A stretch of 64,000 nt of DNA, taken from contig CM028916.1 in assembly GCA_016801845.1 (NCBI GenBank), positions 21,440,014 through 21,504,013 of the forward strand, read 5' to 3'. This DNA comes from Polydactylus sextarius (taxonomy: Eukaryota; Chordata; Actinopteri; Polynemidae). Under the pieces are notes generated by a model that was not told where the DNA came from, ran no database searches, and saw only the letters and a list, made by a program, of their open reading frames with translations. This document shows, piece by piece, positions 10,910 to 23,203 of the stretch. The position numbers were made by a program, and so were the translations under genes. Position 1 is the first letter of the stretch. Every line of letters starts with the position of its first letter.

Positions 10910-11240
10910 CGAAGTGCATATGTGTGTTGTTGTTGTTTCTTTTTATTAGTGATGCAGTGCCTCACATTGCAAAGTATTGTCAAAGCCATAGACAGTAGTT
11001 TGCAGTGCAAAGCCAAAAAATCATGTAAATTTTCCCATTGAGAATAAATAGGACAAATTAAAAAACATTGCAATTTTTCAAACATCTACTGCTCTGGCAT
11101 CTTGCATTTTCATCTAGAGACATCATTAAAACTTTAAAATGTAGACAAAAGTCTGGTGTTTTGATGTGGCATTCAACTTTTTTCATTGGTTGTATACTTT
11201 TTGATCTGTCACAAATCAATGACTATGATCACGTTTGGAG
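10910..11240 (+). repeat. dispersed repeat, inverted partner of 42800-43270
   Basis: Blocks such as GTGATGCAGTGCCTCACATT, ACATCATTAAAACTTTAAAA and GGTTGTATACTTTTTGATC recur in reverse complement at 42800-43270. No coding capacity is recognised. This is a diverged interspersed family of unknown class. Confidence 0.6.
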
Positions 11241-11666
11241 AAATTCAGTGTTTAAAATAGTTGTGTATGGTGCGGAATATTCAGACTAGAGTGGATGATG
11301 TCATCAGGTAGAGTGAGAAGCTTTCACAAAGTGCTCTGAAATTTTTTCTTTACACACTTGACGGTACATCAACACTTTTTCACCTCTGTCAGGCCAAAGT
11401 AGTCAACTCCCTCACTGGTGAATGAGGTTTGGTGGGTAGAATCCTTTCCGTTGGCAAATCTGCCAGCTTCTGCACCATCATGCATTATTTACCACACCTT
11501 GGCACTGCCACCACTCAGCTGCTTTGGATTTACAAGTGCTCAAAGAAATTAACTCAGTTTCCAGTCGTTCTGCAACATATTCCATGCAAAAGGTGCAGAG
11601 TAAAATCTTTTTGCTCAGGCCTAGTTTTGTACTTGTCTGATATGCTGCTCATCCAGTGTTGCATCA

Positions 11667-11734
11667 CAAAGGGGTCCATACCCTGGCGAATTCAGTCACA
11701 TGGGGACCAATTGGCCAGGGCATGGACCCCTTTG
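11667..11734. repeat. hairpin: 21-bp inverted repeat with 26-bp spacer
   Basis: Left arm 11667-11687 (CAAAGGGGTCCATACCCTGG plus C) and right arm 11714-11734 match at 20 of 21 positions as reverse complements. The right arm and following bases (GCCAGGGCATGGACCCCTTT) recur in altered form at 28075-28100, which marks this as part of a dispersed element. Confidence 0.8.
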
Positions 11735-11764
11735 CGATTGTCTAGTTATTCATACACCAAGAAT

Positions 11765-11773
<9 letters not shown>

Positions 11774-11809
<36 letters not shown>
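11774..11809. repeat. (TA)n microsatellite
   Basis: About 18 TA units next to the Helitron relic, followed by a few CATA units. Confidence 0.95.
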
Positions 11810-11812
<3 letters not shown>

Positions 11813-11814
11813 CA

Positions 11815-12596
11815 TACAATAACTGTCAATTCTGTCCTTACCTGTAGTAGTGAGATCAGCCTGGTCCTCAGAAACCATAGACCTTGTAATGAAAGTCTTT
11901 TCTCTTGGTGGACATGGAAAGTTAAACCGACATGATGTTTCTTTTTGTAACATGTTTTGGAATGCTTACAACTATGTTGTTGTACACCAGAAACACTTCG
12001 CATGTGTTCTCTGTGTTCATCCTCTGAAGGTATTTCACAAGTTACATATTTATCAACAAATTCTGCAAGAACCTTGTCATCATCTTTGTCAACTTGTGGA
12101 GCATTTTCCACCCAAAACAGTGCATGTTTATGCAGTAAACATGCCTGAAATTTAACTCTGAAATATTCCACAGTTTTCCCTATGGGTTGTGCTGGGGACA
12201 TTATTACTTATTTGAGAAACACATGAAACCTATGGTCAAACATTCTTGCTATTGGATTGTCCTCAGCATTGCACATTTTTCTGACCAAGCCAAGTCACTG
12301 ACATTCCTATGACTGCCCTTTTGTGTTAACAACGTCTTCATTATTTCTCCCCAACTTAAATCAGCAGACAACAAAGAGCAAAACCACACTGGAATACCAA
12401 GCTGTCTGACCATAGCAAATAAGTCCTTTGGAACAGAACTCCAGAAAGCAGGGGACCCACGTACAGGTTTCAAGAACTCATCAAAATGCAGAATTTCTGG
12501 CTGAGTTTCCGGTTCCAGTGAGCATGTGAGAAGCAGCGTGGTCTCAGTCTCCTGCAGTAGTAACTTTGAAACTTTACATTCTCCTGAAAACCTCAA
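11815..12596 (-). pseudogene. Helitron Rep (helitron helicase-like N-terminal domain) relic
   Basis: Minus-strand reading gives, in order, GSPAFWSSVPKDLFAMVRQL, GIPVWFCSLLSADLSWGEIM, DLAWSEKCAMLR, then after a frameshift near 12260 NPIARMFDHRFHVFLK, a stop, MSPAQPIGKTVEYFRVKFQA, HKHALFWVENAP, EFVDKYVTCEIPSEDEHREH, and after another frameshift CRFNFPCPPREKTF. This order matches the rolling-circle Rep domain of animal Helitrons. The HKH sequence (about 12124-12132) falls at the HUH metal-binding site, with a lysine where a hydrophobic residue is usual. The catalytic tyrosines and the helicase part are absent. Frameshifts and a stop show it is dead. It abuts the L1-like element at 12640 on one side and a (TA)n tract on the other. 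Confidence 0.85.
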
Positions 12597-12646
12597 TCAA
12601 CTAAGAGTGGAAGATTTTACATTAGCACTTTGAATATTTTGGAGGA

Positions 12647-13400
12647 ATGCCAAGATCGAAAAAAGACCCTAAAATGTCCAAAGAGGATGCAGCAGCCTCT
12701 CCAATGGATAACAGTGCAGTTCTAACTAGCATTGCTAGTATACTTGAAGAGCACAGAGCTAGCATTGCAGCCAATTTGAAAACAACATTTGCAGCTCTGG
12801 AATTGAGACTCATCAAAATACACACAGCAATAACAGAATGGACTCCCTTGAATCTCATCCTGAACTGCAAGCACAACAAATTCAAGCATTGGAAGAGAAG
12901 TGTGTAACTTTAGCAAACAATACCAAGCTAACAGCTAAGATTATCAATCTCGAAAGCTGCAGCTGCAGGAAGAATATTAGGATAATTGGCCTCCCAGATT
13001 CAACAGAGGGACCCACACCCACAAACTTCTTGGCTGAACTCCTGGCTGAAATACTTGGCAACCAGATCCTACAGTCTCCCCCCGAGCAGGACCAAGCTCA
13101 TAGAACACTCACCACTAAACCACAACGTGGCTCACAGCCTAGACCTATACTTCATCTTCATCGTTTCCAGACCAAGGAGATGATCATCTGAGAGGCTCAT
13201 AAAAAACGAGGGAAACTGCAGTACTGAGGATCACCAATCCAGATCTTTGAGGACTACAAGCCAGAAGTCTTTGAGGAACAAGCTAAATACCGAACGGTGA
13301 TGGCCAACCTCTACAACCTTGCTCTTTGGCCAGCACTTCTCTACCCGGCTTGCTTACAAATCACTCTGGAAGCTACTACCTTTGCGTCCAAATATCGACA
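12647..13400 (+). pseudogene. ORF1 of L1/Tx1-like LINE, decayed
   Basis: The reading begins MPRSKKDPKMSKEDAAASPM. A coiled-coil-like stretch follows (NSAVLTSIASILEEHRASIA). A frame change leads to ALEEKCVTLANNTKLTAKI and NLESCSCRKNIRIIGLPDST, then NFLAELLAEILGN, and after a stop near 13190 IQIFEDYKPEVFEEQAKYRT. This is the coiled coil, RRM-like RNIRIxGLP and C-terminal order of L1-type ORF1 proteins, which bind element RNA as a chaperone. Frameshifts and stops make it a pseudogene. The Helitron relic ends just upstream. Confidence 0.8.
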
Positions 13401-14749
13401 AGCTTTGTAGCCCGATTAACTTAATAGCTATCCTACCCACAGCTAATGTGATTTATGCTAACCTAGCCCACAGGAGGAGCTGATGTCTTATTGGTAATTG
13501 GTAAGTAATAAGTAATTGGTTGGTCTTAGTATTTACCATTTTTTCAAGGACGACATATTAAGTTAATTATTTGACCTATTTCAATGTTACTTGAGGACTG
13601 ATTGGACATTTTGGGGCCCAGGCCTAACATTTAGCATTTAACTGCTGTGTTGTACTAGCCTTGGTGCTATCCCAGCTGGTTCAGAAGTTGGTACTGTGTT
13701 ACATCCCCCACTTAGTTTTAAGTTGAAGTTAAATAAAGAACAGCATAACTATTGTATTATTTCATTTCATATTACTTAAACACTGCAATTAAATGTACAA
13801 AGGTCATGACAAATATCAAAAATCTAAATGCTGACATAATGTTCCTTCAGGAAACACATTTATGTAACTTTATGTAACCTTTGATTGATCAAATCTTTCA
13901 CTCCCAATACAATACAAAAAAAAGGGGCACAACTATACTAATCCAAAAAAATGTTAATTTTTCCATAGATAAAGTAATGACAGATCCAAATGGTCATTTT
14001 GTTATTGTTTCCAGTATACTATACAAAAAGCAAGTACTTTTAGTTTCTGTCTATGCTCCAAACTGTGATGACCATGATTTTGAACTCATTATTTACTTCT
14101 ATTCCAAATTTAGATCATCACATCTTTTGATAATGGGAGGAGACATGACCTGTACGATTGATCCAGTGCTGGATAGGTCTAACCCGAGATCAACTATGTC
14201 TATAAAAATGTTGTGCGCTTTTTGTTGTGCCACATTTATGAATCAATATTGACTTATTGACCCTTGGAGATTTTCATATCCTCTCGTTAAACAATACTCT
14301 TTTTGTTCTCATGTACATCATTCGTTCTCACATATAGATTACTTTTTGGTAGATAAAAAACTTATTCCAGTGATCATCTCCACACAGTATCTACCCATAA
14401 CAGCATCGGATGATGCTACACTAATTTTAGATCTTTACTTTAGTATGAAGCCAAAGGGATTCAGACACTCGAGATTAAATTCTCTCTTCCTGGCAAATGC
14501 CAACTTTTGTAAATATATATCTGAATCAATTACATTTTGTGTGCAACTAATAAAGGCGCTGAAACTTCCCTGTCTATAAAATGGGACACTCTTAAAGCCT
14601 ACATAAGGGGCCGCATTTCTGTCACATCTCATGTAAACAAATTGCGTAGATTCCGGCAAAAGGAGTTAGAGGAAACCATCACAGATTTGGATAATTTACT
14701 CTCATCCACACCTGATTTTTTCAAAGAAAGGATTGTGAAAAATGAGGAC

Positions 14750-15644
14750 TTGTAGGGGTCCGACCCGTACATTTTCCACACATAATCATACAGGAACACT
14801 GATAACTCTCCCACACACACACACCACTCACATGATTACCAATGAGCGGCATTAGTAGGTTAGTGGTAGGTTAGTGTCTAGCGCTATTACAAGCAATAGG
14901 AATAAAACACGCAACCACACACAACATCATATTTTCGGACAATTAAGACATTTATTTACAGTTATTCACAGTTAGTTACAGGTACTTACTAAATACCGGA
15001 GTAAACAGTGAGGTACCCACTGTTTCTCATCCCAGGACAAACAAACCCGGTGCTCACCCGGCGGGGCACTACCTGGTCCGTCAGGAAACCTGTCCGATGG
15101 GAAACCGCAGCTACGTCAGACACAGGTTCTTATCCGCTGGTCCGGAACGGTGGAAAGAGACTGTTCATGTAGGGGTGTAATATTCATGCCGGTTACAAAC
15201 AATTACAGTAATTAATATATATAATGTTGTCACTGTGTGTGGGAGAGACATCCATAGGGTTTCTCCCTGAGTCGGGATTGTATCAACCAGTCTGCCACTG
15301 GGGGTGAGGCCTTTAAAAAGGGGAGCAAGCCTCAGTTTAGGGGAGAGAGTGGTTGGGAGAGCATGGTACTGCTTCAGCTTGCTGTGAGGTTGAATTTCTA
15401 CATTTGCCAGTATTTTTTGTATGTTTTCCATTGTTTTGCCCTCCATTGCCAATTTGAGGCCATTTTTTGTTTCTTTGCCCTAGTTTTCAGTTTGCTGTTT
15501 TTTTTCTCACTGTGCACTGTAAATGAAATTCACTCGTCATTCACTGGACCTCTGACTTGCCTGCCTTTCTTCCCTTGATCCATCCTTGTGGTGTGGCCAG
15601 TCCTGGTGTGAAGCGGGGTTTAGAGAGGACCCCTGTTTCTCACA
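14750..15644 (+). mobile_element. LTR-like insertion inside L1 ORF2
   Basis: Joining the two sides restores the L1 reading (KNED followed by KTKLDLL), which places the insert precisely. AGGAC (14745-14749) and AGGAT (15645-15649) look like a 5-bp target duplication with one change. The insert runs TTGTAGGGGTCC... to ...TTTCTCACA. A TATA-like TTTAAAAAGG lies at 15312 and a G-rich leader follows. Size and core layout resemble the putative LTR at 4129-4966. It is probably a solo LTR; no internal gag-pol is present. Confidence 0.6.
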
Positions 15645-16964
15645 AGGATAAGACGAAACTTGATCTCCTCACTTCAGAAGTTGAATAACTTCTCCTCTGT
15701 TCCTGGGGGTTAGTATACGAACATGGTGATAAAGCTGGCCGCCTTCTAGCTCAACAGCTGAAGGCAAAAACAGCATCAAATTAAATCACTCAGATAATAG
15801 ATGAATCGGGCTCAATAACCTCCAATCTGGACAAGATAAATACCATCTTTAGATCATTTTTCTCTCAATTATATGTCTCACAATCTCCTACAGATGAAAA
15901 TCGACTAAACAACTTTTTCAAAAAATTAGACATGACTAGTGTCACACGAGGACAACCTAAGACTAGATGCTGCCCTCATGCTTTCAGAAATTAAAAAAGC
16001 AATACAGTCAATGAATGTGGTAAATCCCCAGGTCCCGATAGTTATCAAATGGAGTTCTATAAAAAGTTTTCAGATCAACTAGCCCCACTACTACTTGAAA
16101 TGTTCAATAACTCATTTAAAGAAGGCTCCCTACCACCCACAGTTATGCAAGCTTTTATCTCTCTAATTTTCAAGGACAAGGATCCATTGTACTGCGCATC
16201 ATATCAACCAATATCACTTCTCCCTGTAGATGTTAAAATACTCGCAAAAATTCTAGCTTGATGAATGGAACCGACCAAACGGAATTTACTCTAACATAAG
16301 AAGGCTTCTTGGTGTCATTCTTTCACCACGCTCCTCTTGCGTCCCAGAGGTCACGATAGCCCTTGATGCCGAGAAAGCCTTTGACAGGAGTGGGCCTATC
16401 TTTTCTTTTCCCTTAGACATTTTGGTTTTCACCCTAATTTCATTTAATGGGTTAGATTACTCTACTTCTCTCCTTGCATCTCAGTATGCACAAATAACCA
16501 ACGCTCTGCTCCGCTCCCACCTTTATAGGTAACAAGGCAGGGGTGCCCACTATCTCCGTTATTATTTGCAGTAGCGATAGAACCACTTTCAATGGGGCTA
16601 AAAATGGAGGGGAGATTTGAAGGGATTGAAAGGATTACGTATTGTTAACAATTTGTCATCAAGTATGCCATGCATCTTGACATTATTAAACTCTTTTGGT
16701 CAGTTATTTGTGTACAAGCTCAACATTTCTAAAAGCGAATACTTCTCAGTCAATTGGCCATAGACATATCATCATCGACTATACCCTTTAAAATAGCAAC
16801 CCTAACCCTAACACAGATTTTAAATGTCTTGGTATTACAGTAACACGATCCTTGCGAACAATGCGAGAGCAAAATCTTACTTCCACAACAACGACGGTCA
16901 AATGCAATTTACCAAATTGAACTACTTGACGTTGTCCATAGCTGGAAGGATTCAAAGCACTAAT

Positions 16965-17085
16965 AATAAGGACCTGAGCAAAAACAATAGTGTCCTCACA
17001 CCAAGGTGCTCGGGCCCTAATAATAATAATAAGAATCCCAGCAAAAACAATGGGGTCCTTGCACCGAGTTTCTCAGGTCCTAACA
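16965..17085. repeat. AGGACC/GGTCC dispersed repeat
   Basis: Two similar units in tandem (GAGCAAAAACAATAGTGTCC ... GGTGCTCGGGCCC and CAGCAAAAACAATGGGGTCC ... TTTCTCAGGTCC) are separated by (TAA)n. This is inserted in the L1-like ORF2. A related piece is seen around 38975-39050. Confidence 0.6.
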
Positions 17086-17869
17086 ATGAATGTGTTGCCA
17101 AGATACCTATATACTTTTCAATGCTTGCCTATTTTTCTATTTTTCAAGACCATAAACAACATTATTTAATCATTCATTTGGGCTGGTAAATGGCCAAGAG
17201 TTAGTTGTTCACTGCTCTGTAGGGGTAAATCATCAGGGGAATTTGGCTTACCCAATCTAATCACCTATTACTGTGCAGCTAACATGCATGAAATAATTTC
17301 TTGGTCTACTTCCCCTCAAACTTGTAGGTGCCAGAGTGAATTAGCCCCCTGTTCTTTATCGTTGCTGGCTTTAATATGCAGTACCTTGCAGCTCTCCCCA
17401 TCAAGTTTTACCTGAAATCCTGTTGTTGTTTATGTACAAAAATAAGATGTCATTGCAGTTGGCTTACCCTACCTTTTGCTCTAAGCTCTATCCGGACAAA
17501 TATGATGACAAATGTGGTAGATGTTCACAGACCCTATGTAACCTCACCCACCCTAAATTATCTGAATTTTGGCAACAATTCTTTAAAATAATCTCAGGTA
17601 CTCTAGATATAAGTCTGATCCAACTCCACATATTGCTATCTTTGGCAAACCCCCAGGCAATCTTCGTACTATAGCCATCCAAAACAATGTTATTGCCTTT
17701 GCCTCCATTATTGCCCATAAGAGAATTCTTTTACCACGGAAGTCCTCTCAACCATCATCAATCACAGCCTGGCTGCATGACATTTTTGGTCTTCTGAAAC
17801 AGGAAAATATCAAATTCTCACATAGAGGTTCATCTGACAAGTTTTATACTCATTGGAGACCACTACTAG

Positions 17870-18165
17870 TCTCCCTCCTTTTCTTTCTCCCCTCTCCCCC
17901 ATCCCCCTCCATTCCCTTTCCTCTGTCTCTTCTTTTTCTCTTTTCTCTGTTTTCATTTCACTCCAACCGGTCGAGGCAGATGACTGTTCACTCTGAGTCT
18001 GGCTCTGCTGGAGGTTTCTTCCTGTTATAAGGGAGTTTTTCCTCTCCGTCATCACCAAGCACTTGCTCATTGTGGAAATGTTGGATTTCTCTATGTAAAG
18101 TGCCTTGAGATAAGTGTTTTTATGATCTGGCGCTATATAAATAAAACTGAATTGAATTAACTTGA
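17870..18165 (+). mobile_element. 5'-truncated L2 LINE, 3' UTR only
   Basis: The sequence matches the 3' UTR of the L2 at 22040-26411: CACTCCAACCGGTCGAGGCA, GAGTCTGGCTCTGCTGGAGG, AAGGGAGTTTTTCCTCTCC, GTGCCTTGAGATAAGTGTTT, GGCGCTATATAAATAAAACT, ending GAATTGAATT. Truncation to the 3' end is the usual outcome of incomplete reverse transcription. Confidence 0.85.
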
Positions 18166-18262
18166 ATAACATGCCACTTGAACAAAACACTTATTTATTA
18201 CTTTTATTATTATGTATCAATATAAGCACTTACTTCAATAGCATCATCAACAGCAAGCTTAA

Positions 18263-20730
<2,468 letters not shown>

Positions 20731-20814
20731 TTTCGTCTTTTTGTGGAGTTTGTTTACTTGCTCACCTTGTTTGTAGCTTTATCTGTGTTTGTTGGTTGTA
20801 CAAATAGTTTCATA

Positions 20815-20975
<161 letters not shown>

Positions 20976-20997
20976 CTATTGGATATGGATTTTTGCT

Positions 20998-21651
20998 GGC
21001 AGCTTTGCTGATTAAAACGGAACAGAACCAATAGAAAATAACCGGTATTTATTTACCTTCATTTCTCCTGTGTTTGAAACCACAAGCCACTTTAATCATC
21101 TTCGCTGAAACCCATGAAGTCATCCTCTTCAGTGTTGGAGTTGAACAGCCTCAGAAGCGCTTCGTCACATCTGTCTCCATCAGTCTTGCTCTCCGTGTCA
21201 CTGTCATCCTCCGGTGAAGTTGGCTCTGAAGGTGCGCCGCTCTCTTCGCGTAGCAGTCCAGCCTTTCAGAACTTAGCCTTTGGTGATGGTGGATTCTTTC
21301 ACAGCACTCCACGCTGTTAGGATCCACTGACAGACATCAGAAAAGGATGCTTTTCGCATGCGGCCGGTTTTTGTGAAACCGTTTTCTGTTCCGTTTTAAT
21401 CAGCAAAGTTGCTGCCGTGTTAAAAGGAACTGTTCGGACAGAATCTGTTCAGGTACATACATGTACATTTACAGTACAAAATCATTCTGTACATGCAGTA
21501 AATATCTAATTTTTCAACACAGATATTTGCAGCTTATAGCCAGGTGCGGCTTGTATATCTTTTTTTTTTTTTTTTTTTTAATTTTTTCGAAAAATAGAGC
21601 GGATGCGGCTTGTATACAGGTGCGCTCTATAGTCCAGAAAATACGGTATAT
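20998..21651 (-). mobile_element. pogo/Tigger-like transposon remnant
   Basis: The minus strand keeps an acidic transposase C-terminus (about 21092-21230) reading EPTSPEDDSDTESKTDGD and LFNSNTEEDDFMGFSEDD before a stop at 21092-21094. This is the style of tail found on pogo/Tigger-like DDE transposases in fish. An inverted repeat (20998-21026 and 21385-21416, GCTGATTAAAACGGAACAGA) brackets it. A terminal-like block CTATAGTCCAGAAAATACGG ends near 21650 and recurs at 55030. No catalytic residues remain. Confidence 0.5.
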
Positions 21652-22039
21652 GCTTTGATTACACAGAATGTTGTTGATTCGTACATGACAGTATTTTCAT
21701 GTTTCTCTTTACTGTACAAGACTCTACTTGGCTGAGACCAGCCCACCTCATTCTCTGGGGACCCTCTCTAGACCAGGCCACCTCATCCTCTCTGCAGGAT
21801 GCATTTCCCAAAGGCCAGAAAGGGAGAGTGCAGGGTGAAACTCATCAAAACACAGGCAACATTCTGTAAGTTATATATTTTTTATTTTTCAACAATAAAA
21901 GATCTGTACATTATGCATACTATTGCACTTCACTGTCTTTAAACTAAACAAAACAATAAATAAACAAAAAACTGAACAATAAAATACTTGTGAAACTATG
22001 TACATAGTTACAGAAGTTTGAGATTGCCTGGTCCTACAT
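21652..22039 (-). mobile_element. DNA-element fragment beside the L2 (probable part of copy B)
   Basis: The reverse complement of 21652-21760 matches copy A at about 19750-19880 (GTAGAGTCTTGTACAGTAAA, GAAAATACTGTCAT). Copy B resumes at 26413 beyond the L2 in the same orientation, so the L2 may have inserted into copy B. Part of 21800-22035 has no match that I could find and may be further sequence of the element. Confidence 0.5.
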
Positions 22040-22258
22040 CCTACGTGCTGCGGTAACGTATTGCATCACTTCCTTCCTGTCGGTGATAGTCCCTCACAGC
22101 TGTCTTTCTCTCTCTCTAGCGAAAAAACAATTTACGTACTTTCTTCTCAGTGAGAAGTAAGTTCTCGCACACAAATTGTTTATTAAAGCGCTTAAAGTCA
22201 CCTACCCTCTGAAACTTCACACTAAGCACTAACTTTTTAAGCTAACTAGCACTTCGCT

Positions 22259-23152
22259 ATGGCCTCTCCTCTTTCTCGCTCCCCCTCTCCCTCTCCTGCT
22301 CTCTCCTGTGCGGTGTGTCAGATGTTTAGTTATTCCTCTGCCTCCTTTACTAGTAACGGTACTTGTATAAAGTGTAGTTTGTTCGCTGCTATGGAGGCAA
22401 GGTTTAGCGAGTTAGAGGCACGGTTCCGCACCATAGAAGCTAGGACTTATGCTAGCGTAGTTAGCCAGTCACCGGTAGCCGGTGCGGGCCGACCTAGCGT
22501 AGCACCTCCAGCTCCCCCAGCAGCTCCCGAGCAGCCGGGAAACCAGGGCAGCTGGGTGACCGTCCGCAACAAGAAGCGTAGCCCCAAACCAAAGCCCCAG
22601 GTTCACCACCAGCCCCTTCACGTTTCTAATAAATTTTCCCCACTCAGCGACACACCCGCTGAGAAACCAACTCTGGCCATTGGCAGCTCCATTTTGAGAA
22701 ATGTGAAGTTAGCGACCGAGGCGGCCACAGTCTGTATCCCGGGGACCAGAGCGGGCGACGTTGAATCCTATTTAAAACTGCTGGCTAAACATAATCGTAG
22801 ATATGGTAAGATTGTTATCCACGTCGGCGGTAATGACACCCGGCTACGCCAGTCGGAGGTCACGAAAATTAACGTTGAGTTGGTGTGTACATACGCCAAA
22901 ACAATGTCGGACTCCGTAATTTTCTCTGGTCCCCTACCCAATGTGACCAGTGATGACATGTATAGCCGCATGTCATTATTTAACCACTGGTTGTCGAGGT
23001 GGTATCCAGCCAACGATGTGGGCTTTATAGATAATTGGCAAAGCTTTTGGGGAAAACCTGGTCTGATTAGGAGAGACGGCATCCATCCCACTTTGGATGG
23101 AGCAGCTCTCTTATCTAGAAATTTGACCGATTTTATTAGACCTAAAACCTGA
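22259..23152 (+). CDS. L2 LINE ORF1: SGNH/esterase-type ORF1 protein
   Basis: An uninterrupted frame of 297 codons. The N-terminus has a cysteine cluster (CAVCQM at about residues 17-22, then CIKC about 36-39), which suggests a zinc-binding finger, and a short coiled-coil-like helix (FAAMEARFSELEARFRTIEA). A proline-rich linker and a basic patch (RNKKRSPKPKPQ) follow. The C-terminal half has SGNH-hydrolase blocks: LAIGSSIL (catalytic Ser region), HVGGNDT (Gly-Asn block) and DGIHPTLDG (Asp-x-x-His). Esterase-containing ORF1 proteins are known from CR1/L2-type LINEs and bind element RNA or membranes; the exact role is unsettled. The start was chosen at the first ATG of the open frame. ORF2 follows 51 nt later. 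Confidence 0.9.
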   Translation: MASPLSRSPSPSPALSCAVCQMFSYSSASFTSNGTCIKCSLFAAMEARFSELEARFRTIEARTYASVVSQSPVAGAGRPSVAPPAPPAAPEQPGNQGSWVTVRNKKRSPKPKPQVHHQPLHVSNKFSPLSDTPAEKPTLAIGSSILRNVKLATEAATVCIPGTRAGDVESYLKLLAKHNRRYGKIVIHVGGNDTRLRQSEVTKINVELVCTYAKTMSDSVIFSGPLPNVTSDDMYSRMSLFNHWLSRWYPANDVGFIDNWQSFWGKPGLIRRDGIHPTLDGAALLSRNLTDFIRPKT

Positions 23153-23203
23153 CAACCCAGAGTTGAGACCAGGAAGAAGAGTTGCAGTCCTACACGCTTC
23201 TCT

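Larger units (their letters stand above)
13780..17870 (+). pseudogene. ORF2 (endonuclease-RT) of L1/Tx1-like LINE, decayed and interrupted
   Basis: Endonuclease pieces come first: NADIMFLQETHL, KKRGTTILIQKNVNF, LVSVYAPNCDDHDFELI. A linker follows (SHVNKLRRFRQKELEE). After an 895-bp LTR-like insertion (14750-15644) the frame resumes with LDLLTSEVE and YEHGDKAGRLLAQQLKAKTA. The RT part shows NECGKSPGPDSYQMEFYKKF, SLIFKDKDPLYCASYQPISL, ALDAEKAFDR and RQGCPLSPLLFAVAIEPLSM. The YADD-type active-site block is not recognisable. The C-terminal zinc-knuckle-like tail appears near 17500 (DKCGRCSQTLCNLTHPKL). Many stops and frameshifts are present. A further repeat interrupts it at 16965-17085, and an L2 3' fragment follows directly at 17870. 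Confidence 0.8.

Noticed and set aside
16799..16812. Second telomeric site (CCCTAACCCTAA)
   Set aside because: Only two units within LINE-derived sequence; could be chance.
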